Source: an uncultured Bacteroides sp. (GTDB taxonomy: Bacteria; Bacteroidota; Bacteroidia; Bacteroidales; Bacteroidaceae). From it: DNA of 64,000 bases. The first letter of the stretch is position 1, and every line of letters starts with the position of its first letter. A program made the position numbers and the translations under genes. A model generated the notes under the pieces. It was not told the DNA's origin. It made no database searches and saw only the letters and a program-made list of their open reading frames with translations. The stretch is taken from NCBI RefSeq assembly GCF_963677945.1, contig NZ_OY782578.1:4183258-4247257 (forward strand), in the 5' to 3' direction. This document shows positions 9,232-18,582 of the stretch, one piece after another.

Positions 9232-9609
9232 TTATAAATGAAAAATTTCATCCATCAATTTCCATTTTTCAGAAGAAGTAGCACCAGGAGAAGAAATCTG
9301 GAACATCGACATGTACTCTTCCCATTCAGCTTGCCGGGGAAGAGTAGCAAGCTTAGACATTGCATTATCCCAATCAAAATCCAAAGAAGTTTCTACAATC
9401 ATAAATAATCTTGTACCTAAAAGGAATATTTGCATTTCAAGAATACCAACCTCACAAATTCCCGTTTTAATTTCAGGCCAAATATCTGCATGACGTTTTA
9501 CATATTCAGCAATCAATGCCGCATCGTTTTTTAGATCTAATGTCTGGCAATACCGCTTAACAGGTTGATGATACTCCTTTACTTTGTATCCGTTTTCTTT
9601 TGTATTCAT
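9232..9609 (-). CDS. rhaM: L-rhamnose mutarotase family protein (RhaM-like)
   Basis: The 125-residue protein belongs to the small RhaM/DUF718 family of sugar mutarotases, which interconvert alpha and beta anomers of L-rhamnose or related deoxysugars. The family histidine lies in VKRHADIWPEI (about residues 38-48), and the TRLFMIVE strand and the W/Y residues near the C-terminus (WEEYM) are also present. An N-terminal extension of about 20 residues precedes the usual start. It is downstream of the WecA-like gene on the same strand, 43 bp away. No rhamnose catabolic gene is near, so the true sugar could be rhamnose, fucose or a polysaccharide-derived deoxyhexose. Confidence 0.85.
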   Translation of the reverse strand: MNTKENGYKVKEYHQPVKRYCQTLDLKNDAALIAEYVKRHADIWPEIKTGICEVGILEMQIFLLGTRLFMIVETSLDFDWDNAMSKLATLPRQAEWEEYMSMFQISSPGATSSEKWKLMDEIFHL

Positions 9610-9652
9610 ATAGTATTAGAATAAAATTTGTATTTTCAAAATTCCTTAAAAA

Positions 9653-10774
9653 TCAGTTTAAAACTTTACTTTTCTTTGCTAACATAAAGTTTAAGATCTG
9701 TACTAGGCCTAGCCAAAGAAGAATATTAATAATAAACATTATATTAACATTTAAGAAATGCAATAATATTACATTTATAAAAACTAACAAACCAGCACAA
9801 ACCACTAGACTTACCATTACTTTCCGGTGAGAAAGTCCCAAATCAAGCAATTTGTGATGAATATGTTTTCTATCTGGCAGAAACATCGATTTTCCAACGA
9901 AAGCACGTTCCAGCATAACTCGCAATGCATCGAACATTGGGACAAAAAGTACAGATAAAGAAATCATAGCAGGAGAATCAAACAGATCATAATTATGTCC
10001 AGAATCGGCCATTGCAAATCTTACTCCCAGATATGCTAATAAGAATCCTAAAGTCAGTGATCCTGTATCTCCCATAAAAACCTTTCTTGATGTATTGAAT
10101 ACGTTATAATAGAAAAACGGAATCAGAATTCCGACTAAGATAATACATATCAATGAATAAAAGAACATCCCTCTTAAGAAGAACAATATTCCAAATGAGA
10201 TAAGTGCTACCCCTGATATACCAGATGCTAAACCATCCGCTCCATCAATAAGGTTGATTGCATTCGTAATAAACACAATAAGAAATATTGTAAATAGCAT
10301 CCCTATCCAATCAGAAATTTCCCAAATGCCAAACAAACCATTGAAATTATTAATATAAAGTCCTCCTGATACCAAAAGAGTAGCAGCTAAAAATTGAACA
10401 ATCATTTTATGGCGATAACGAGATCCTACAAGATCGTCTTTAAAGCCAACTCCTAAAAGTAATATATTACCAGCAATTAGCCCAAACATCTTTCTCAAAG
10501 CCGGTTCTAAAGAAGCTAAAGAATCATCCGCTTGAAATTTTATAAAAATTAATATACTCACTGAAAAAACGAACAACAATATAGGAAAGAAAGAAACACC
10601 AGCAAGTCGTGGAATTGGTTGTAAATGAGACTTTCTTGCATTGGGTAAATCATAAAGACTTTTCTTTTTAGCAATGTAAATGATACGAGGCAAAATCATC
10701 ATTTCCAAGACAACAGAACAAAATAAAGAAAAAATTAACAATCCAATTAAGAAAGAGAGGTTATATATTATCAT
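9653..10774 (-). CDS. WecA/MraY-family undecaprenyl-phosphate sugar-1-phosphate transferase
   Basis: The 373-residue polytopic membrane protein has about ten to eleven helices. It transfers a HexNAc-1-phosphate from a UDP-sugar to undecaprenyl phosphate, the first step of O-antigen or capsule synthesis. Diagnostic motifs are present: PNARKSH and IPRLAG near the start, KDDLVG with the paired aspartates, NLIDGADGLA, FMGDTGS and the late KHIHHKL. The histidine-rich last motif fits WecA/TagO rather than MraY. It lies outside the main polysaccharide operon, separated from it by the six-gene cytoskeletal/motor operon and the Wzi pair, but is the only initiating transferase in the window. Exact sugar is not determined. 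Confidence 0.9.
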   Translation of the reverse strand: MIIYNLSFLIGLLIFSLFCSVVLEMMILPRIIYIAKKKSLYDLPNARKSHLQPIPRLAGVSFFPILLFVFSVSILIFIKFQADDSLASLEPALRKMFGLIAGNILLLGVGFKDDLVGSRYRHKMIVQFLAATLLVSGGLYINNFNGLFGIWEISDWIGMLFTIFLIVFITNAINLIDGADGLASGISGVALISFGILFFLRGMFFYSLICIILVGILIPFFYYNVFNTSRKVFMGDTGSLTLGFLLAYLGVRFAMADSGHNYDLFDSPAMISLSVLFVPMFDALRVMLERAFVGKSMFLPDRKHIHHKLLDLGLSHRKVMVSLVVCAGLLVFINVILLHFLNVNIMFIINILLWLGLVQILNFMLAKKSKVLN

Positions 10775-10818
10775 AATATGATCAAAATTACATCTATCAA
10801 GCTAAATTATTTTTTGCA

Positions 10819-10826
10819 CAAAGATA
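10819..10826 (-). promoter_or_regulatory. Possible -7 promoter element of the WecA-like gene
   Basis: Minus-strand TATCTTTG at 10826-10819 fits TAnnTTTG and lies 45 bp upstream of the start codon. No clear TTTG -33 element is at the usual distance. The remaining spacer up to 11038 is AT-rich with no evident gene. Confidence 0.35.
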
Positions 10827-11038
10827 CAAAAAGTTAGAATAAAGTAACCTATTCTAAAAATATAAGCAGAACTTATTGATAAAATAAATCAAACAATATT
10901 GTTAATTATTTTATTCACAGACTTTCAACTTAAGAATAAAAGTCCCAAAAGTATAAAAGATCATTCTAAATTATAAACAGTAAAACCCCAAAGTTAGTTA
11001 TGATTACAAATAATAATATAAGCATCAGGAGAAAAGAG

Positions 11039-11692
11039 TTAAAGTCTATCACCGACTCTTTTAGAAAGGAGTTGAATTACAAAATAATTGTCCTTACCAT
11101 GTATAGTCCTACATTGTCCGCCAAAAGCTCTGCCGGAAATCAAAATTTCCACATTCTGTTTTTTAAATACAATTCCAGCTTTTTCCCACAATCTAAAAAC
11201 TCCAAGAGCTCGTTGATATGACAAATGATAAGCCTGATCAGAGTTTCGTGAGATATTATTATCACACCAGCTTCCCAAATGTCCTTCAACAATTAATAAA
11301 AAAGAAGCCCTCCAATCGACCTTATTTACTCTGTTTATATAAGCTTCAAGAGAATGACCAGCAACAATCATTTCCTTTAAATAGGCTTCTTTTATTTCTG
11401 CACTGTTACAGACATAAATTTCTTTTCCTTTTAAGGCTCTTACTACAAATTTATTGCAGGATGGCAAATACTCAAACACTGTATCCGAAGCTAATGATTC
11501 AATTTCATTATTCACTCTTCGAGTATGTAGATATTCTTTTTCCAACCCTTTTAAGCGTTTATTTTGCTCTGTTATCTCTATCGTATTTTGGGTAAACACC
11601 TTAAAACTTAAGCCAAACAACACAAGCATGATAACAAACATAATTGTTAACAAGCCTACAAAAGCCGGCCAAAAAAGATCTTTCCTCTTCAT
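11039..11692 (-). CDS. OmpA/MotB/ZorB-like inner-membrane protein, last gene of six-gene system
   Basis: The 217-residue protein has one N-terminal transmembrane helix (about 10-33), a short coiled linker (35-65) and a C-terminal OmpA/MotB-like domain that would bind peptidoglycan (about 75-215; LLIVEGHLG near 132, HLSYQRALGVFRLW near 156, VEILISGRAFG near 181). Its partner is the MotA/ZorA-like protein encoded 8 bp upstream, as in stator pairs of MotAB, ExbBD and Zorya ZorAB. Unusually, the helix (FWPAFVGLLTIMFV...) contains no Asp or Glu; stator B subunits normally have a conserved Asp there for ion flow, and Gly13 seems to occupy that place. The pair may therefore be structural or signalling rather than ion-driven. 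Assignment rests on fold-level resemblance and gene order. Confidence 0.7.
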   Translation of the reverse strand: MKRKDLFWPAFVGLLTIMFVIMLVLFGLSFKVFTQNTIEITEQNKRLKGLEKEYLHTRRVNNEIESLASDTVFEYLPSCNKFVVRALKGKEIYVCNSAEIKEAYLKEMIVAGHSLEAYINRVNKVDWRASFLLIVEGHLGSWCDNNISRNSDQAYHLSYQRALGVFRLWEKAGIVFKKQNVEILISGRAFGGQCRTIHGKDNYFVIQLLSKRVGDRL

Positions 11693-11700
11693 ATTATACT

Positions 11701-13062
11701 TTATCCTTCCGCATCATTATCAACATCATCGGAAAAGATTGTCTCTGATCTAATTGATTTTACATCATTACTTATGTTAGAAACAACGTTTATCAGAGAT
11801 TCTTCTTTCTTTGTATAAGAATCCAATGTTTCATTTAGTCTCTTTATCTCTTCGGAGATCGTATCAAGTTTGGTTAATTTCTGGAACGGACTATCATTAT
11901 TGGTTATTTCAAAGGCATTTCTTATAGCTGTTTCAAAGTTGTCAACTAAAGAGCGTACATGTTTCACATTTGCTTTCAGATATTCTTCAACCATTTCATT
12001 ACTCTGATTTGTGTAGTTTTCAATCAGAGATTGTTTTTTATCCAGATCATCCAGATGTCTTTGTACCAGATTCAACTGCCTGGATCCCAGCAACTGACTT
12101 TCATTAATCGTTTCGCCTAGTACGTTTACACTGTTTTCAAATGTAGAAACACGGTCCAGCAGTTTGTGCATGCTTGTTACAAACTGCGTACTATTCGCCA
12201 TTAATTCATTTAAGTCTTTTTGTTTGCGGATAAAGTCATCCATTTCCGGCAGTATTTTCTCAACCCGGTTGAATGTTTCTGTATTAACCTTGATCAGATC
12301 TTGGAATTTACTGCCATACAGCTCATTCAGAATCTGCTTCTGAGTTCCCATCCCTTCAGCTATTGTCTGCATGTTTGCAGCAAGACTGACAACAATGTTG
12401 TTTATGTTTCCAATATTATCAGAAAAGACTGTATTAAAATTATCGAGCGTACCTTTCAATCGTCCCAAAGCATCTACAATGTTACTTCCCATTCCGGGTA
12501 ATAACTTTGTCTGAACGAAAGTGTAATAGTGATTCTTCTTTCTATCTCTGTGTCTTACCGCACTGGTTAGTCTATAGTTGGCAACGGTAGATAAAAGCAA
12601 CCCCAGAAAACTAGACACCAAAGCAATAACTACTCCCCATAAAAAACTATGTATTCCATCTTCACTAAAAATACCAAGAAAGTTCATAGAGAATAACCCT
12701 ACTGCCACACCAACGAACGTTCCCATTAGTCCCACATACAAAGGTATAGGAATTTCGGATGTAACCTCTGATTCCTTCGAAGCCGAAATTCTTTCCGAAA
12801 GATTCTGAATGACATAGAAATCCACTGTTCCCTGATTTTCTTTCAAATAAGTGTTAGTTGCATGAATAATAGCCCCGAACTCTTTGGAAATTTTACTGTG
12901 TACACTAATTATCTGAGTCCCAAATTCATTCGATATCCCTAATGAGCCAATTGAAGGATATATATTTTTAAGGGTTCTAATCCCAACTGCTGTTTTCAGA
13001 AAAAAGACCAGCTGAATCCAGACTACAACAGATATGATAATTATTGTTACACTTATATCCAT
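11701..13062 (-). CDS. MotA/TolQ/ExbB/ZorA-like membrane protein with long coiled-coil tail
   Basis: The 453-residue protein has an N-terminal helix (about 3-25) and two more at about 107-127 and 139-161. The second carries GLMGTFVGVAVGL, the glycine-rich signature of MotA/TolQ/ExbB channels. Residues about 195-445 are predicted by eye to be long amphipathic helices rich in Asn, Glu, Lys and Leu, like the cytoplasmic tail of ZorA. Length and layout fit the ZorA style better than ExbB, which lacks such a tail. It precedes the OmpA/MotB-like gene by 8 bp and follows the actin-like gene by 61 bp. Role is inferred: a membrane stator or sensor whose tail may contact the cytoskeletal ATPases in the same operon. 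Confidence 0.75.
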   Translation of the reverse strand: MDISVTIIIISVVVWIQLVFFLKTAVGIRTLKNIYPSIGSLGISNEFGTQIISVHSKISKEFGAIIHATNTYLKENQGTVDFYVIQNLSERISASKESEVTSEIPIPLYVGLMGTFVGVAVGLFSMNFLGIFSEDGIHSFLWGVVIALVSSFLGLLLSTVANYRLTSAVRHRDRKKNHYYTFVQTKLLPGMGSNIVDALGRLKGTLDNFNTVFSDNIGNINNIVVSLAANMQTIAEGMGTQKQILNELYGSKFQDLIKVNTETFNRVEKILPEMDDFIRKQKDLNELMANSTQFVTSMHKLLDRVSTFENSVNVLGETINESQLLGSRQLNLVQRHLDDLDKKQSLIENYTNQSNEMVEEYLKANVKHVRSLVDNFETAIRNAFEITNNDSPFQKLTKLDTISEEIKRLNETLDSYTKKEESLINVVSNISNDVKSIRSETIFSDDVDNDAEG

Positions 13063-13123
13063 AATTACAGTTTAAGAAAGACCGCAAGAACAAGCATTGC
13101 GACCTTTGAATATTTTATTCGCA

Positions 13124-16100
13124 CTATTTAAAAATAACCTTTCCCTTTTTCTGAACTTCCCATTTATTATCATTCAAATGCAATCGGGCAGGTTCAATCT
13201 CATTCACCATCTTGCAATCGGATGTCGGATATTCATCAAATTCATGAAATGGCTTAATCCAGTTTTCAACATTCGGAATCATCTTTGACGACGTACTATC
13301 ACTCGAAATAAGCGAAAGTGAGGCTACTGTAGGTTTTTCCGTCTCTACCATAATTCTATAAATAGAATCCAGGCGCTGTTCTTTCGACAGATTTTTATGA
13401 TAGAAAAATCCATAACCATCCATATTCTTGGCATAATAGATCTCTTTATTGATAAATAAATCGAGATCTTCTTTAGTGAAACCAGTCATAAAATCTATTA
13501 GTCCTACTATAGGATAGAAGAACAAAGTCTCCGAAAGTTCGGCATCATCCGCCTGACTCTTTGTATATTTGGAGAAACCGTTATTATAATATCCCTCCAC
13601 TTTACTTATCAGCAAACCTTGGAACGCCTTTAGATTTATATTCTCATTAAACTCTCTGCCCAGATGCAATTCAACAAACATCTTACAGTACAGTCCAATA
13701 AACGATTTCACATTTTCAATAATACTACTTCTCAGTTCGTCTCTTTTCTCTCCGCGAACTTCTTTGTAAGTATGGAAGTTATGTTTATCTGTATAATCAA
13801 GCTGACACCCCAAGAAAAGTGAATTAGACAATATTACCGGATTATCCTTGTACAATCCACCGTAACAAGTAGACTCTTTTCTATCGGTTGCCGGAAGAAC
13901 AATCTGAATTTTACGTCCCTTTACACCAAATATTTCTTCGAATATAAAGCTACAATATTCACCGATAATCTTTTGATTTCTACTTAAGAGATCAATATAC
14001 TTACTGCCATTACCACTGAATATAATGCACGAAGGATAATCCTCACCGGAATCTTTCATAAACTGAGCTGCATGATACATCAAAGCCGAAAGATGGAAAA
14101 GAAATATCTTTTTGTAGACTCCGTTAGATAATTGGTCACTAATCTTAGAAGCATTCTCGTTGGCGAACCAGAAATTGATAATCTCGGCCGAACTATATTT
14201 CTCATTCGTCAGATATTGTTTGTTTAGCCCATTCAGATTAGTCGATTTAAAGTTTTCAGTAATCTTTTTCTGAATACTCTTATATACCCCATTCTCCTTC
14301 ACATTCGAGAAGGCGTTATACCCATTCCTCCACAAATCATTGCAGGCAAAGTTTACAGACGTTCCTTTAACCGGCACTTCGTTCTTAAAGATCATAAAGT
14401 CGGTAGATCCACCACCAATATCAACAGTGAGCACGGAATTATTATCCTCCAGTATGCCACAATTTCTGTAATAGTAGTAAGGAGCTTCAGATTCAGTTAC
14501 GTTATAAAGTTCAGCCCTTCTTCCAAACAATTCCGTATAATTTTTCTCCCACATCCGCTTATAATTCTCTTTGGTTGTTTGCGAGAAACTCAGCGGGTTA
14601 AACCATGTCATCTTTGTCAATTCAGGATTTCCACCGTTCAACAGTATTTTATACTTCACCATTCGCAGAATTTCATTGATAAAGATGGATACCCGCTCTT
14701 TATCCTTTTCCACTTCACTCCATTTTATATTGCTGACAATCTGTTGCTCTTTCCTTATTTCCCGCTTCTCGTAAGTAAACGAAATATTACTGTTATCAAG
14801 TAATTTCAGTTCACCGGTTTCATTAACCTTCTCACACAAGGCAGTACGAATAGGAAAGCTGTATTTCTCATTTTCCTTACTCATGATAACAGAAGGAATA
14901 AATTCCGAAGCCTGAATATCAAGTGCCGATTCGTCAAATCCAAAGAACTCCTCGTACAAAGAGGTTATCTTCTTTTCGTTTCCTTCGTTATTAGCAGGAG
15001 AATGTAACATCACAACTTGACGGTCATCGGGTGAGATAATAAATGGTTTAGGTTTAAAACCATTATCCCCAGTAAATGCAATAAACGTATTTGTTGTTCC
15101 AAAATCAACTGCTACGTGAAACTCTCTCGGACCAATTTTCTTCTTATTCCACTTCGGGATAATCAAACTCTCAGCCTTGTGCGTGAAATCAATCGGGAAC
15201 GATAAGCGCATTAAAGAAAAAGTAGTATTATTTACCTGATAGAATATCGATCCCAAATCACAGTTTTCATCAATCGTTCTTCGTTCATAACGGGTACAAT
15301 AAATGTTCATCGAATCATTTTTATCTACCTCTTGAATAGGCTGATAATAATCATTCACCTTCCTGAAGAAAGTGAGGTTATATAAAGAAACAGGCATTCT
15401 TTTTTCGGCATCTGCAATAGCGAGCATTACCTTGTAATAATCATTATCCTGAGTTGGTTTGTCATTTGCATCTACCACCTGTAAAAATGGGAATATACCC
15501 AGATTGACATTGGCAACATATTCTTCGAGAGCTATAATGGTATACTTTTCTTCAGCATTATCAGTACTGATTTGTGTTCTATACACCTGAGTTTTCTGTT
15601 TATTATCGCCAGGCAAAGTCAGTATCACCTTCACTTCTTTAGCCGACTCCTGATATTCAACTTTAAGTTTATGGTAATCAATATTATTTAGAGCCTCAAC
15701 ACGTAGAGGCAATAAATAATCATAATTCCGTTCTTCTTTATCATTAATGTAAGTACCACAAACAAAACTTTCTGTGTCAATCTTAAAACGAACCTTTATC
15801 AGATGATCAGTAAAAAAGTTCATTGAATTGATCCCTGTACTTTTACCAATTTCTACTCCATTAATAGAAACTGTACTATTATCTTCACTTACCACAGATT
15901 TTGTTTCTACCGGATCGATAGTGCTCAAATCAATTCTTGAGGCCCAATATTTTATATAATTTCTAAAATTAACAATATGATCGGAAGTACATTTCTCTAC
16001 AATGTTGAGCACATACTTCTGAAACAGCACATCTCTGTCTTCGAACAAGCGAATACCTGTAAAGTACTTCTTTTTATTATTTGGATTAATCAAATCAAAA

Positions 16101-16657
16101 CTTTCCTGATAGCCGGGATTCATAAATGTTTTATCCTCGTATTTATCAAGATTTGGAGTAGTAAAAAAGAATGTAAACGGTGAAGAACCTGCCAGAATCT
16201 GATTTTTATATTTTATAAGAACAAACTCATTCACTTCACCAAAGGAGTTGTCTGTAAGATAGCTCTCCAGGGAATTGGCAAAATGATTTGATTCCACACA
16301 TCGAAGCTCGTGAAGTCCTTTCTGCTTGTTCCATACTCTAACTCTGACTTCCTCTTTTTTATCTTCGTGATATTTTAGATTAAAGAGAATTTCGAATGCA
16401 TCCAGACAGTCGGATACTATAAATTTATAGCATTCTCCACAATTATTGGTTTTGTTCAGCAAGTCATAGGTAAGCATGGAGAACGCATCATTCACCACAT
16501 AAAGTCGGGCCAACGGAGAAGGAACAGCATTCAGTGCTTTGCCGTTCTTAGTACTCTTATCCTTCACCTTTCCGGCAATCATCCCCTGATTAATAGGTCC
16601 ACATGGGCTCCATTCACTTTTTGAAGCACCGGTTGCGCATATATTCAGTTCTTTCAT
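13124..16657 (-). CDS. Large protein with C-terminal actin/Hsp70-fold ATPase domain
   Basis: At 1177 residues this is the largest gene of the six-gene operon. Residues about 1-505 match no family I recognise; no helix suggests membrane insertion. From about 512 on it has an actin/Hsp70-type ATPase core: phosphate-1 loop VDFGTTNT at 517-524, phosphate-2 loop VDIGGGSTDF at 745-754, and the adenosine loop IIFSGNGSKY at 878-887. The intact motifs imply ATP binding and hydrolysis. Hsp70 proper has its ATPase at the N-terminus, so the arrangement is different here. It starts 7 bp after the tubulin-like gene. I infer a cytoplasmic ATPase acting with the tubulin-like protein and the membrane pair; substrate and polymerisation are unknown. 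Confidence 0.72.
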   Translation of the reverse strand: MKELNICATGASKSEWSPCGPINQGMIAGKVKDKSTKNGKALNAVPSPLARLYVVNDAFSMLTYDLLNKTNNCGECYKFIVSDCLDAFEILFNLKYHEDKKEEVRVRVWNKQKGLHELRCVESNHFANSLESYLTDNSFGEVNEFVLIKYKNQILAGSSPFTFFFTTPNLDKYEDKTFMNPGYQESFDLINPNNKKKYFTGIRLFEDRDVLFQKYVLNIVEKCTSDHIVNFRNYIKYWASRIDLSTIDPVETKSVVSEDNSTVSINGVEIGKSTGINSMNFFTDHLIKVRFKIDTESFVCGTYINDKEERNYDYLLPLRVEALNNIDYHKLKVEYQESAKEVKVILTLPGDNKQKTQVYRTQISTDNAEEKYTIIALEEYVANVNLGIFPFLQVVDANDKPTQDNDYYKVMLAIADAEKRMPVSLYNLTFFRKVNDYYQPIQEVDKNDSMNIYCTRYERRTIDENCDLGSIFYQVNNTTFSLMRLSFPIDFTHKAESLIIPKWNKKKIGPREFHVAVDFGTTNTFIAFTGDNGFKPKPFIISPDDRQVVMLHSPANNEGNEKKITSLYEEFFGFDESALDIQASEFIPSVIMSKENEKYSFPIRTALCEKVNETGELKLLDNSNISFTYEKREIRKEQQIVSNIKWSEVEKDKERVSIFINEILRMVKYKILLNGGNPELTKMTWFNPLSFSQTTKENYKRMWEKNYTELFGRRAELYNVTESEAPYYYYRNCGILEDNNSVLTVDIGGGSTDFMIFKNEVPVKGTSVNFACNDLWRNGYNAFSNVKENGVYKSIQKKITENFKSTNLNGLNKQYLTNEKYSSAEIINFWFANENASKISDQLSNGVYKKIFLFHLSALMYHAAQFMKDSGEDYPSCIIFSGNGSKYIDLLSRNQKIIGEYCSFIFEEIFGVKGRKIQIVLPATDRKESTCYGGLYKDNPVILSNSLFLGCQLDYTDKHNFHTYKEVRGEKRDELRSSIIENVKSFIGLYCKMFVELHLGREFNENINLKAFQGLLISKVEGYYNNGFSKYTKSQADDAELSETLFFYPIVGLIDFMTGFTKEDLDLFINKEIYYAKNMDGYGFFYHKNLSKEQRLDSIYRIMVETEKPTVASLSLISSDSTSSKMIPNVENWIKPFHEFDEYPTSDCKMVNEIEPARLHLNDNKWEVQKKGKVIFK

Positions 16658-16664
16658 AGCCGTA

Positions 16665-18125
16665 TCACTTTATAAACTTATTTATATTATCAATCGCCTC
16701 ATACATCATCTCGGTATACTTCTGGTACAGATTATCCATATTGCGCTTCTTGTATTTATTTTCAAGAAGAATCATTTCGTGCAGATAGTAAGATAGTCCA
16801 TACGGGATTTTAGACCACAAACATCTTTTTTTATTTGTAAACTCATGTCCCTGAAGTGGAAAACTCTTCAAAACATTGTTTCCTTCCAGAAGGAAGGGAG
16901 CAAACGCTCTGTCGTTATCACTCAGTTCATGAAGCCACTTATAGAATTCTCCATTAAACTCATCAAGTAATAAAAAGAATCCACTGTTGTAGAAAGTATC
17001 ATCAAAACCAGAAGTCTTTCTTAGCGGGAAATCCCTTTCTCCTTTTGCCAATTGGTTCACCATTGTAAAGGTGTAATAATTCAGCAATGAATAGATATAT
17101 TCCTGATGAGCCATTCCAATATTATCCCAATTCATCACTTCTGAATTATTATCTATGCAAATGCTGTAATATTCAGTCTTCCGGTCGGCTGGCATTTTAT
17201 TCTGCTCTGCCGGAGTGCTTTTAATGTAATGAAAGACCGAAGTAGCTGCCATAAACTCAATAAAGTGAGTACCATTTTTTTGCAGTTCTTCATCATTGGT
17301 ATAGGGTTTCTGTTGTTTATCATCGGCAATGTAATAAAGGCTGTCTACTTTTAGTTCTTTATCATAGTAACTTAGTGCAGCTTTTGTTTTAGTGATAAAG
17401 CAACTGGAATTAATATCATTATTCGGATCTTCTTTTTTGGGAGGAGTCAGTTCAAAATAGGGCATTACAGCAATGGCGCCAATGCTGGCATTCTGCAGAT
17501 AAGCATTGCCACACGAACGTATTTTCTTCACCAGTAAAGGAAAACCACTTGCACCTGTACCTCCAAAGACAGATGCAACAATAAAGATCTTGTCTCCCTG
17601 ACCGAATTTGGAAGTTAAGTCCTGAAACCAGTTCTGGTCTTCGAAATTATTCAGAACCACACACCCAACGTTGGGACTTCCCTTAAAGCCAACGGCAAGC
17701 GATCTGTTTATATTCGATTCTGAGTAAAGCAGATTTATAAGATCCTGACTCACAGAGTCAGTAGGTAATTTGCTCTTCTTTATAAATTCACCGAAACTGC
17801 AATCCAGCCGGAGGTCGTAATCAAAATTAGAGTTTTCATCATCGTTTGCCCCTAGATTACCTAAAGAAACAATCCGAGTATGAAAGAAATTATCCTGCAT
17901 CAGAGCACCTCTTGCAATCATGCTCCTAATCTCGCAATATCTATCAAGCGACTTCTTACAATTGGTAAATTCGTCCAGCGATTTATGCGGATCAATAAGG
18001 ACAGGGATAATATCCTCGTTCTCACCTTTCTCGTTGAGGGCTTTATAACCCGATGCAAGAAGCATTGTCAGAGATTTCATCACCCTGAGCCCAGTTCCAC
18101 CGATACAAAACAGAAATGTACTCAT
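16665..18125 (-). CDS. Tubulin/FtsZ-superfamily-like GTPase
   Basis: The 486-residue protein resembles the divergent bacterial tubulin-like families (such as FtsZl and tubulin_2), not cell-division FtsZ. Near the N-terminus FCIGGTGLRVM (residues 6-16) is the first nucleotide loop. At 186-196 VFGGTGASGFP is the tubulin signature (GGTGSG-type) loop, preceded by a hydrophobic strand. FtsZ itself has GGGTGTG and is shorter in its first domain. Only 2 bp separate it from the upstream membrane-protein gene. Related FtsZ-like proteins have been linked in the literature, as I recall, to VWA and OmpA-family neighbours in a predicted membrane-remodelling system, a gene context similar to this one. GTP use and polymerisation are inferred. 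Confidence 0.75.
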   Translation of the reverse strand: MSTFLFCIGGTGLRVMKSLTMLLASGYKALNEKGENEDIIPVLIDPHKSLDEFTNCKKSLDRYCEIRSMIARGALMQDNFFHTRIVSLGNLGANDDENSNFDYDLRLDCSFGEFIKKSKLPTDSVSQDLINLLYSESNINRSLAVGFKGSPNVGCVVLNNFEDQNWFQDLTSKFGQGDKIFIVASVFGGTGASGFPLLVKKIRSCGNAYLQNASIGAIAVMPYFELTPPKKEDPNNDINSSCFITKTKAALSYYDKELKVDSLYYIADDKQQKPYTNDEELQKNGTHFIEFMAATSVFHYIKSTPAEQNKMPADRKTEYYSICIDNNSEVMNWDNIGMAHQEYIYSLLNYYTFTMVNQLAKGERDFPLRKTSGFDDTFYNSGFFLLLDEFNGEFYKWLHELSDNDRAFAPFLLEGNNVLKSFPLQGHEFTNKKRCLWSKIPYGLSYYLHEMILLENKYKKRNMDNLYQKYTEMMYEAIDNINKFIK

Positions 18126-18127
18126 AA

Positions 18128-18565
18128 TCAGAATAATTTAAAGGGAGTAGTTTTTGCGTTTGTAAAGCCATTAAAAAAAACAGAAAGAAGAAAAAATACA
18201 ATTATGCTGTACAGACAATTAATCACCACAATTCCAGCTGTATACTCTCCAAACGGAAAATTAATAGTCACATTCGATTTTATAATAAAGTATGTTACAG
18301 TACCAGTCAGCACTGTACAACATGCCCCGGTCAGTACCCAATATTTGCTTTTGTAAAACAGGCCGGGCAAACTGTTGAGCCAAAGATAATAAATGGCCCA
18401 TGCCGCAATAGCCAGTAAAAACATTACAGCACCAAGCATAAAATATTGATTTTCGAACAGAACCTGTACTTTTTTTGCAGCTTCCATATCTACTTCATCA
18501 GGGGAAAAGCTGTTAATAAACTTAGACCATTTCCCTATTAATTGTTCCAATAAGAAGTCGTACAT
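18128..18565 (-). CDS. Small membrane protein with three predicted helices, second gene of the six-gene system
   Basis: I do not recognise a family. The 145-residue protein has a charged, probably cytoplasmic or amphipathic, N-terminal 38 residues and three hydrophobic helices at about 41-63, 76-96 and 108-132, ending in a short basic tail. No catalytic motif is visible. It begins 17 bp after the lipoprotein gene and ends 2 bp before the tubulin-like gene, so it is firmly part of the operon. It could anchor the tubulin-like protein to the membrane or link it to the lipoprotein, but this is only inferred from position. Confidence 0.7.
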   Translation of the reverse strand: MYDFLLEQLIGKWSKFINSFSPDEVDMEAAKKVQVLFENQYFMLGAVMFLLAIAAWAIYYLWLNSLPGLFYKSKYWVLTGACCTVLTGTVTYFIIKSNVTINFPFGEYTAGIVVINCLYSIIVFFLLSVFFNGFTNAKTTPFKLF

Positions 18566-18582
18566 AATCTATATTTTTTGCG

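Noticed and set aside
11039..13062. Classical Zorya defence system
   Set aside because: The membrane pair resembles ZorAB, but no zorC, zorD or zorE-like genes lie beside it; its partners are tubulin-like, actin-like and VWA-like proteins.
16665..18125. Cell-division FtsZ
   Set aside because: Signature loop is GGTGASG, not GGGTGTG, the length and ending differ, and no ftsA, ftsQ or mur genes are near.
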